This document shows, piece after piece, positions 24,223 through 30,953 of a stretch of DNA of 34,263 bases. The position numbers and the translations under genes are program-made. The first letter of the stretch is position 1. Every line of letters begins with the position of its first letter. The notes under the pieces were generated by a model. It had not been told where the DNA came from. It searched no databases and was given only the letters and a program-made list of their open reading frames with translations. The stretch is from NCBI GenBank assembly GCA_022690815.1, contig JALCZJ010000028.1:1-34263 (forward strand). Direction: 5' to 3'. The stretch comes from Ferrimicrobium sp. (GTDB lineage Bacteria; Actinomycetota; Acidimicrobiia; Acidimicrobiales; Acidimicrobiaceae).

Positions 24223-25587
24223 ATGACCACACTCTTTGACACCATGACCGGATCCCTCACCCAGCTTATCAACCCGGGTCAGGAGGCCTTCTCACTCTAC
24301 GTATGTGGGCCAACCGTGCAGGATCGTCCTCACTTGGGACATGGCCGGATCATGGCGACCTATGATCTCCTTCGACGCCATCTTCGCAACAAGGGGCTCG
24401 CCGTCAATCTCGTGATGAACATCACTGATGTCGACGACAAAATCGTTGCCCGAGCCGAAGCTGAGGAGACAAGCTACCAGGCGATCGCGCAACAGTACGA
24501 GACAATTTGGTTCGAGACGATGGATCGCCTCGGCGTTGAACGTCCCGACTCCACCCCCCACGCGACCGACTGGATCCAGGGTATGGTCGACAACATTGAG
24601 GAGATGCTCAATCTCGGTACGGCCTACACGATCGACGACGGTGTCTACCTTCGGATCGCGAGCGTGCCCCATTATGGACTCCTCACGAAACAGGACTTCG
24701 ACCAGCTCCAGCCGGGCAATCGTGTTGAGATTAATCCTCTGAAGGAGTCACCCCTCGACTTTGCCCTCTGGAAGCGCGTAGACGACAGCGAACCTGGCTT
24801 TGACTCCCCCTTCGGCTATGGTCGCCCCGGATGGCATACCGAATGTGTCACGATGTCAATCGCACTGCTTGGTCGTACCTTCGACTTGCACGGCGGAGGC
24901 ATGGATCTGATCTTCCCACACCACGAGAACGAACTCGCCCAGGCCCAGGTGCTCCACGCCCCATTCGCGCAACATTGGGCGCACGTAGGCTTCGTTGAGA
25001 TGAATGGCGAGAAGATGTCGAAGTCGATCGGCAACACCCTGGACCTCACCGACGCTATCACGCAATTCGGAGGTCGCACCGTCCGGTTCGCCTACCTTCG
25101 TGCCTATTACCGGTCACCGCTTGAACTCTCCCTGACAGCTCTCGATGATGCATCAGCATCATTACGCCGTATCGACAACTTTCTTGATCGAGGAGAGGAT
25201 GGGAAAGTCGACGAGCACGTCCTCGCCACCTTCATCGACGACCTCGACCACGACCTCGATACCCCCTCTGCTTTCGCGCTGCTCTTCGACCAAGTTCGTG
25301 AAGGTAACATCGACTTCGACCGGCAACGCCTCGATACTGCCCTCGACAAAGTTGCCACCGTGCGTGCGATGTTGTCGTGGATCGGCCTTGCGCCATCAGC
25401 AAACACCTCGGCCATTCCTGCAGAGGTCACCGCCGCGGTTAAGGAACGTGAGCAGGCAAAACGTGACCGTGACTACGCCAAGGCCGATGCGCTACGCGCG
25501 TTCATCGAGACCGCTGGCTTTGTTATCCTCGACACGAAGGATGGTACACAGTTGCGTAGGGACCGCAGCCTGGCGCCAGAGTCGTAG
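24223..25587 (+). CDS. cysS: cysteinyl-tRNA synthetase
   Basis: A class I, zinc-dependent synthetase charging tRNA-Cys. The 454-residue length is normal. Zinc ligands match E. coli CysS: C28 in 'YVCGPTVQD', C208 in 'WHTECVTMS', then 'FPHHENE' with His and Glu. 'HLGH' (37-40) is the HIGH motif and 'EKMSKSIGN' the KMSKS motif. The C-terminal DALR/anticodon region (AKRDRDYAKADALR) distinguishes it from the shorter mycothiol ligase MshC, which is otherwise similar. The frame is open to 24193, but ATG 24223, just after the -10-like TATACT, fits the family start. Confidence 0.96.
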   Translation: MTTLFDTMTGSLTQLINPGQEAFSLYVCGPTVQDRPHLGHGRIMATYDLLRRHLRNKGLAVNLVMNITDVDDKIVARAEAEETSYQAIAQQYETIWFETMDRLGVERPDSTPHATDWIQGMVDNIEEMLNLGTAYTIDDGVYLRIASVPHYGLLTKQDFDQLQPGNRVEINPLKESPLDFALWKRVDDSEPGFDSPFGYGRPGWHTECVTMSIALLGRTFDLHGGGMDLIFPHHENELAQAQVLHAPFAQHWAHVGFVEMNGEKMSKSIGNTLDLTDAITQFGGRTVRFAYLRAYYRSPLELSLTALDDASASLRRIDNFLDRGEDGKVDEHVLATFIDDLDHDLDTPSAFALLFDQVREGNIDFDRQRLDTALDKVATVRAMLSWIGLAPSANTSAIPAEVTAAVKEREQAKRDRDYAKADALRAFIETAGFVILDTKDGTQLRRDRSLAPES

Positions 25588-25715
25588 GAGCGCCAATGCG
25601 ATCGGTGTGGCCCAAGAACAACCAACGCCGAGACCGGCCAATACAGTGGAGATCAGCTATCAAGCGATGAGTCTTGAACAGGAAGACAAGAATCCTCCTC
25701 GCCGTGATGCACATG

Positions 25716-25755
25716 TTACCACTCGGTAATATAATGATGGAGGTTAGGAGGAGCA
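25716..25755 (+). promoter_or_regulatory. promoter, palindromic operator and RBS of the acyl-CoA dehydrogenase gene
   Basis: A perfect consensus TATAAT lies at 25730-25735, immediately after a palindrome TTACC-actc-GGTAA (25716-25720, 25725-25729), well placed to block RNA polymerase if bound, as TetR-type repressors of fatty-acid genes do. A strong AGGAGG-like site (TAGGAGGAG) precedes the ATG at 25756. The rest of the 168-bp gap after cysS has no gene. Confidence 0.6.
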
Positions 25756-26970
25756 ATGGACCAGTTTTCGCTTTCACTCAATGACGATCAGCTCGAACTT
25801 CAGCGATGGGCACACGACTTTGCAGATAAGACCATCCGTCCCGCCGCCCACGAATGGGATGAGCGCGAGGAGACGCCATGGCCGATCATCCAAGAGGCCG
25901 CCAAGATCGGGCTCTACTCATACGACTTCCTTGTCAATGCGTATGCGGACAAAACCGGTCTCACGATGCCGATCGTGATGGAGGAGCTCGCGTGGGGAGA
26001 TGCCGGCATCACGCTCGCCATCTTTGGCTCAACGCTTGCCGTTGCAGGCATTCTGGCAAACGGAACACCCGAACAAGCAAGTGAGTGGATCCCGCAATGC
26101 TTCGGCAGCGCAGACGACCCCAAGCTCGCCGCGTTTGGTGTCACTGAACCTGACGCCGGGAGCGATGTTTCATCACTGCGAACCCGTGCCGTCTATAACG
26201 AGGCCGCCGACACCTGGACGCTCAACGGCACCAAGACGTGGATCACCAATGGCGGGATTGCAGACATCCACGTTATCGTGGCGAGCGTTGACCCCGACCT
26301 GGGATCACGTGGACAGGCCAGCTTCATCATCCCTCCGGGAACACCCGGCCTGAAAATGGGTCAGAAGTTTAAGAAGATGGGCATCCGGGCCTCCCACACC
26401 GCTGAGGTCGTCCTAGAAGACGTTACCATCCCCGGCCACCTGCTCCTCGGCGGCAAGGACCGCCTCGATGAGCGACTCACCCGTGTTCGAGAGGGGAAGC
26501 GATCATCATCGCAGGCAGCGATGGCGACCTTCGAAGCCTCGCGCCCACTCGTTGGTGCCCAGGCGCTAGGAATCGCGCGAGCTGCCTACGAATACGCGCT
26601 GGACTACGCCCGTGAGCGACGTCAGTTTGGGCGCGCGATCATCGAAAATCAAGCGATTGCCTTCAAACTTGCGGACATGGCAACCCAGATCGACGCAGCC
26701 CGGCTGCTCGTCCACCGCGCCGCCTGGATGGCAGCTCAAGGACACGCATTCTCCCACGGGGAAGGGTCCATGTCAAAGCTCTACGCCGGTGAGGTTGCAG
26801 TCAAAGCCACCGAGGAGGCCATCCAGATTCTCGGAGGCTATGGCTACGTGCGCGAATATCCGGTCGAACGCTGGCACCGCGACTCCAAGATCTACACCAT
26901 CTTCGAGGGAACCTCAGAGATCCAGCGGCTTATCGTTGCGCGGGCCATCTCGGGCGTCAAGCTGCGTTAA
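25756..26970 (+). CDS. acyl-CoA dehydrogenase
   Basis: An FAD-dependent enzyme that introduces the alpha-beta double bond in acyl-CoA thioesters during fatty or branched-chain acid degradation. In 404 residues it shows signature 1 'FGVTEPDAGSD', 'WITNGGIAD', 'ERRQFGRAI', signature 2 'QILGGYGYVREYPVERWHRD' and catalytic E384 in 'IFEGTSEIQR'. A Arg/Lys-rich insertion before 'MATFEASRP' (about residues 235-260) is longer than in short-chain enzymes and recalls an actinobacterial subgroup. Chain-length specificity cannot be told. It is monocistronic behind a strong promoter, and its 3' end is overlapped by a convergent gene. Confidence 0.93.
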   Translation: MDQFSLSLNDDQLELQRWAHDFADKTIRPAAHEWDEREETPWPIIQEAAKIGLYSYDFLVNAYADKTGLTMPIVMEELAWGDAGITLAIFGSTLAVAGILANGTPEQASEWIPQCFGSADDPKLAAFGVTEPDAGSDVSSLRTRAVYNEAADTWTLNGTKTWITNGGIADIHVIVASVDPDLGSRGQASFIIPPGTPGLKMGQKFKKMGIRASHTAEVVLEDVTIPGHLLLGGKDRLDERLTRVREGKRSSSQAAMATFEASRPLVGAQALGIARAAYEYALDYARERRQFGRAIIENQAIAFKLADMATQIDAARLLVHRAAWMAAQGHAFSHGEGSMSKLYAGEVAVKATEEAIQILGGYGYVREYPVERWHRDSKIYTIFEGTSEIQRLIVARAISGVKLR

Positions 26971-27303
26971 CCTGACACCAGGGAGCACGCGGCTGATCGT
27001 GTGTCGATGTCGCGCGACCCAACCATAGGCACGGTTACCAAGGAGACGAACGGGAGCGAGTGCAAGCAGGCGACTCACCGGACACCCAAGGCCACCTGCG
27101 AGGCGGGTCATCTCGATGATCGCGCCGTATCCGGCGAACTCAACTCCGGCGTGTTTGAACACGACGGTGGACCCACTCACCACCGACTCGTCATCAGTTC
27201 GTATGGTCATGGCCGGCAAGAGGTGACAAGCCGCGGCACCTCCCAAGCGACAAAGGCGGCACGTGCCGTCGATCGAGAGCACCGACGCACTTGTGTGAGG
27301 CAA
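26914..27303 (-). CDS. DCC-family thiol-disulfide oxidoreductase-like protein (DUF393)
   Basis: The 129-residue product begins near 'SVLSIDGTCRLCRLG', the DxxCxxC motif of the DCC/DUF393 family, and ends with 'LLGNRAYGWVARHRHTISR', like the family's typical C-terminal YxWVARNRH segment. The family is thioredoxin-like in outline with unproven function. The frame is open to GTG 27420, but that N-terminus is unlike the family; TTG 27303 with GAGGGTG 6 nt upstream is preferred. It overlaps the 3' end of the convergent acyl-CoA dehydrogenase by 57 bp. The central part is weakly conserved, so confidence is moderate. Confidence 0.62.
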   Translation of the reverse strand: MPHTSASVLSIDGTCRLCRLGGAAACHLLPAMTIRTDDESVVSGSTVVFKHAGVEFAGYGAIIEMTRLAGGLGCPVSRLLALAPVRLLGNRAYGWVARHRHTISRVLPGVRLTQLDARDGPRNDKPLDL

Positions 27304-27540
27304 AGAGAGAACACCCTCATGATGCTGGACCCCCTGCAAGGCCGAAGGCTTTTCACTTTCGTGCTCGTCGACGTCGCCCACGAGTTGGTCATGTGATTGG
27401 TCCGTCCGCTTTTGCTTCACGAGGAAAGGCTAGCCCATCGATGCGCCTACGCACTATCGCTACTGACGAACAATGCCGCAAACTTAGCTACGGCCAATGC
27501 CTCCTGACGCCCGCCTCTCCACCGCCAGTTGGTGTCTCAC

Positions 27541-27546
27541 TACAAT
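27541..27546 (+). promoter_or_regulatory. -10 box of the PDZ-protein gene
   Basis: TACAAT lies exactly 7 nt before the ATG at 27554 with no Shine-Dalgarno sequence, the classic arrangement of a leaderless actinobacterial gene. The remaining 240 bp up to the DUF393 start show no gene. Confidence 0.55.
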
Positions 27547-27553
27547 CGACAAC

Positions 27554-28570
27554 ATGAGTAACCCCCCACACCGCGTGCTTAGCACCGCCCTAATCCTATG
27601 GGGGACCATTCTCGTGACCGCCGCGCTTCTCTGGCTTGGCTTTGGCCATGTGTCTGAAGTGTCCGTCGGACCTGGAAGCTTGGTCAACCTCGCCAATGCT
27701 GTCCGAGTTGACCATCGCCGCCCTCGTCACCTCGAACTCTTCGATGCTCAGCTTTCTATAACCGCCCTCACTCCACTACAGCTGCTCATTGGACACCTCA
27801 ACCCGAACGTAGCATTTATCAATCCAATCCACAACGAGGCTCGACAACCTGGTTCTCTGGCGTCGACAAATCTCCAATCGATCCTTGCGGCCAGTGTCGC
27901 TGCCTATCGATATCTCGGTATACCGATCCAAGCGACGCATGGACTGCTCGTCCGCGACATTTTACCTACCTCACCAGTACGGAATAAGGTTCATCTCGGT
28001 GACCTCGTCACCGCGGTCAATGGCTACCGCGTCTCGAGTTTGGCCAACTTCGAGGCTGCATTGACCGCGAGGCCACACAGCCCAACGGTCACCTTGTTGC
28101 TCCAACGCCAACAGCTCCACACATCGCGGCCAACAAGCTATGTCGTGAAGGCACCCTTTGACGAGGGCAAACTCGGGATCGTCATTACCACGGCAACCCT
28201 GTATCGGCTGCCCACAGCACTGCAACTGCACATCCCGAAGACGCTCGAAGGGACTGAAGGCCTCGCCCAGGCTATCGCGATTATCGACAGTTATGGCAAG
28301 ATCAAGGTCACGCACCCTCTGGCTCTTGGTCTGATCGGGCTCGTTACTCCTGATGGGCGCCTCGCACCAGTCTTTGGGATCTACCAAAGAGTCATCGCGA
28401 TGCGCGATAGCCATCTACGCTATGTACTTGTGCCATCAGTGCAGCGCAACAGGGCTCAACAGGCCTCGCACGGGACCATCACGGTCATCGGGGTAACCTA
28501 TCTTTCTCAGGCAGTACAGGAAATTGAGCGGCTCGCAAGGGTGCGGACTCCAAAGGAATCGGTCCGATAG
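27554..28570 (+). CDS. membrane-anchored PDZ protein with a degenerate Lon (S16) domain, YlbL-like
   Basis: The 338-residue protein has one N-terminal membrane helix (about 9-30, STALILWGTILVTAALLWLG) acting as anchor or signal, a PDZ domain (about 130-190, 'VHLGDLVTAVNGYRV') and a C-terminal domain with the fold pattern of Lon-type proteases. In active relatives the Ser sits in GGPSAG and the Lys in GGIKEK; here the aligned positions read EGTEG (T234) and FGIYQR (Y277), so the catalytic dyad appears lost. A role as an extracytoplasmic binding or adaptor protein is more likely than proteolysis. It starts the run with the DivIVA-like and UPF0182 genes, whose mycobacterial counterparts include Rv3194c-Rv3193c. 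Confidence 0.8.
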   Translation: MSNPPHRVLSTALILWGTILVTAALLWLGFGHVSEVSVGPGSLVNLANAVRVDHRRPRHLELFDAQLSITALTPLQLLIGHLNPNVAFINPIHNEARQPGSLASTNLQSILAASVAAYRYLGIPIQATHGLLVRDILPTSPVRNKVHLGDLVTAVNGYRVSSLANFEAALTARPHSPTVTLLLQRQQLHTSRPTSYVVKAPFDEGKLGIVITTATLYRLPTALQLHIPKTLEGTEGLAQAIAIIDSYGKIKVTHPLALGLIGLVTPDGRLAPVFGIYQRVIAMRDSHLRYVLVPSVQRNRAQQASHGTITVIGVTYLSQAVQEIERLARVRTPKESVR

Positions 28571-28579
28571 GAGGCGATC

Positions 28580-30943
28580 ATGTGGCGATCAGAGACGAAT
28601 GGAGCAAGTGAGAGCTTTAACATCGTCCGCAAGGGCTATGACCGAGAGGCGGTCGACCGACTCCTTGCCGAACTGCGACAACAGGTCACGCAGGCCACTG
28701 CAAAGATCGCTCAACTAGAAGCTGAACTCGCTCAAACCCGACACGATTACACCACGCTGCGAGAGGACACTCGACTCGCGCTATCCGATCCCGAGAGGGC
28801 CAGCAAACTGCTTGGCCAGGAGGCGTCAGAGGTACTTAAAAGTGCGAACGACGCAGCACTTGGCCTTCGCCGCAAGGCAGAATCGACGGCGAAAGATCTC
28901 GTCGAACGCGCACGTCGTGAAGCGGAGGAGATTACGCGGCAGGCCAAACTTGCCACAGAAGCTGAGATCGAGGAGGGTCGCCAGGTTGCCCGCGCCCATC
29001 TCGAGGAGGTTCGACAACAGGGTCGAGAGATCCTGGCGATGGCTGACTCCACGGCCTCCAACACCGTCGAGGCCGCAAAACGAGAGGGTCGATCCCTGGT
29101 TTTTCGTGCGCGCGAGCACGCCGCCAATCTGACCCAACAGGCCGAGAACCGCGCCGCCCAGATCCGTGAGGAGATCTCGGGTCTCGATCTCGAACGCCAG
29201 CACTTGATTGGGATGCTCCGCAGCGCCCAAGATCTACTCAAGAACTCGCTGAGTACGCTCGATCGTCGACCACCAACCACCATGGTCGAGCACAACGAGT
29301 TGCGACCCCTAGCCGACGAGACCCAACAGGCACAACTCGTGACCGCAACAGCCCACGACGAGACGACTAACAACGCGGCTGCAACTACCACTGGGGCCGC
29401 GAGCACTGCTGGATCCACGCAGGGCGACGAACAAGAGCCCCAAAGGCCTTTGACAATCGAAGATCACGAGGATCTCGCGTCGCGGTCCTCCCTCGATCAC
29501 GAGGATGACGCATTGCTCGAGTACACCGGGGGTGACGATGGTTCCGCAGGCGCATTGGACGCCAAAGTCGATACCAACTTCAACGGTCATCAGCCTGGGG
29601 AGTTGGCATTTGCTGATGTAGCTCGCCTTATTGAGCTAGCCACCCAACAGACTGCCGCGCTCGAGCTCGAGGACGAAGACGAGGATTCGGTCGTCGAATC
29701 GAACGATGCGCTGTCATCGAGGAGCGAACTCGAAGTCCCGAGCATATCACCGGGGGCCGGGTCGTCGTCGATGGCCCAAGCTCCTAGCGCTACAACTGAC
29801 GAGCAATTGTTGCAAACTGAAGATGCCGATCACGAGACGGCGATATCTGAGGTCGCCACGACCAGTCTCGGAACCCACGAGAGCGGGCCAGCCGACCAAG
29901 TTGATCCCACCCTAGGGGCTGCGCGTGAAGCCGAGCAACCAGCTGACGACCACAGTCTTAACGAGGACTTCGAAGACGAGGCAGAGATCGTGGTTGTCGA
30001 ACGTTACCGACAGCCTCGGCCGCCGGCCGCACAGGAAGACTCCAAATCTCGGCTGCAACGCCTCGAGGCGCTCTTTGGAGAGCTTCGCGGCGAGGGGGTA
30101 GTGGACGAAGCTGACGCTGGACCTGTCGTTGTCGCTGACCTCACAGCGGTGATCGTCGACGACAACGGGACTCCTGACGTCATGACTGGCGAGCGCGGGA
30201 CCTCGAGTGGAGCGGACGTGGAGCCATCGGCATCCGATGATACATCTGACCCGGATGACGACGATCAATTGGCACACAAGATTCAAGGCGCGCTCCATGA
30301 ACTCTTCGACCCCCGAACGGTCGATCTCTCGCGACGCGTAAAGCGGATCACCCAAGATGACCTCAACCGTATTCTCGCGACCATTCGGTCCAATGGGCGC
30401 TCGGGCGCTCTGGCGGTTGTGGAACAGCTAATGAACGACAGCGAGGCTCGCATCAACGATGTTCGGCTGCTCGTCGCCCGGGTTGTGCATGCTGGCTCAG
30501 ACTTTGCCGGCGCTCTTGGCGATCGCAGTTTCGATCCCGCCGGGGATCGTTTTGACAGCATCGTGGAGGAGACGGCTCTCGAGCTCACCGACGCGCTCGG
30601 CCAGGCAACACTTGCTCGGGCTTTCACGACAATCGATAACAACACTGATGGGGACGAGGCTGACCTTGTGTCACTGACCAACGGCATCTACCGGGAGGCC
30701 CGACGCCAGCTAGACGAGTTGATCTACGATGTCGCCTATCGGGCCTTCTCGCGCGGAGCGCGCCTTGTACCTGGGGCAACTGGATATCTGTGGATTACCT
30801 CGTCGTCGTCCCAACCGTGCGCAGACTGTGAGGACAACATGCTCGCAGGAATCAATCCCATAGCTGAAGCGTTCCCCACTGGACATGAGAATCCGCCAGC
30901 ACACCCAGGTTGCACCTGCGTTATCGTTCCTGTCTTCGCCTAG
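28580..30943 (+). CDS. DivIVA-domain protein with phage-head-like (gp7/MuF) C-terminal Cys/His motif
   Basis: A 787-residue chimera-like protein. Residues 13-35 (FNIVRKGYDREAVDRLLAEL) match the DivIVA N-terminal membrane-curvature motif. About 30-230 form a long Glu/Arg/Ala coiled coil. About 230-560 are acidic and low in complexity, probably disordered. About 560-735 are helical again, and the end has C747-x2-C750 ('PCADCEDNMLAG'), then 'PPAHPGCTCVIVP' with H775, C778 and C780. That last pattern resembles the metal-binding C-terminus of phage SPP1 gp7 / Mu gpF head proteins. It has no signal peptide. AGGAGG precedes ATG 28580; the gene is 9 nt after the PDZ gene and 10 nt before the UPF0182 gene. 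A polar-growth or septum scaffold is inferred from the DivIVA part; the C-terminal role is unknown. Confidence 0.8.
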   Translation: MWRSETNGASESFNIVRKGYDREAVDRLLAELRQQVTQATAKIAQLEAELAQTRHDYTTLREDTRLALSDPERASKLLGQEASEVLKSANDAALGLRRKAESTAKDLVERARREAEEITRQAKLATEAEIEEGRQVARAHLEEVRQQGREILAMADSTASNTVEAAKREGRSLVFRAREHAANLTQQAENRAAQIREEISGLDLERQHLIGMLRSAQDLLKNSLSTLDRRPPTTMVEHNELRPLADETQQAQLVTATAHDETTNNAAATTTGAASTAGSTQGDEQEPQRPLTIEDHEDLASRSSLDHEDDALLEYTGGDDGSAGALDAKVDTNFNGHQPGELAFADVARLIELATQQTAALELEDEDEDSVVESNDALSSRSELEVPSISPGAGSSSMAQAPSATTDEQLLQTEDADHETAISEVATTSLGTHESGPADQVDPTLGAAREAEQPADDHSLNEDFEDEAEIVVVERYRQPRPPAAQEDSKSRLQRLEALFGELRGEGVVDEADAGPVVVADLTAVIVDDNGTPDVMTGERGTSSGADVEPSASDDTSDPDDDDQLAHKIQGALHELFDPRTVDLSRRVKRITQDDLNRILATIRSNGRSGALAVVEQLMNDSEARINDVRLLVARVVHAGSDFAGALGDRSFDPAGDRFDSIVEETALELTDALGQATLARAFTTIDNNTDGDEADLVSLTNGIYREARRQLDELIYDVAYRAFSRGARLVPGATGYLWITSSSSQPCADCEDNMLAGINPIAEAFPTGHENPPAHPGCTCVIVPVFA

Positions 30944-30953
30944 GGTGTAATGG

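Noticed and set aside
24223-25587. mycothiol ligase mshC instead of cysS
   Set aside because: The length of 454 residues and the C-terminal DALR/anticodon region fit CysS; MshC is shorter and lacks that region.
27001-27396. 131-codon plus-strand frame in the gap after acyl-CoA dehydrogenase
   Set aside because: It has no motif or ribosome binding site, while the opposite strand carries a recognisable DCC-type protein.
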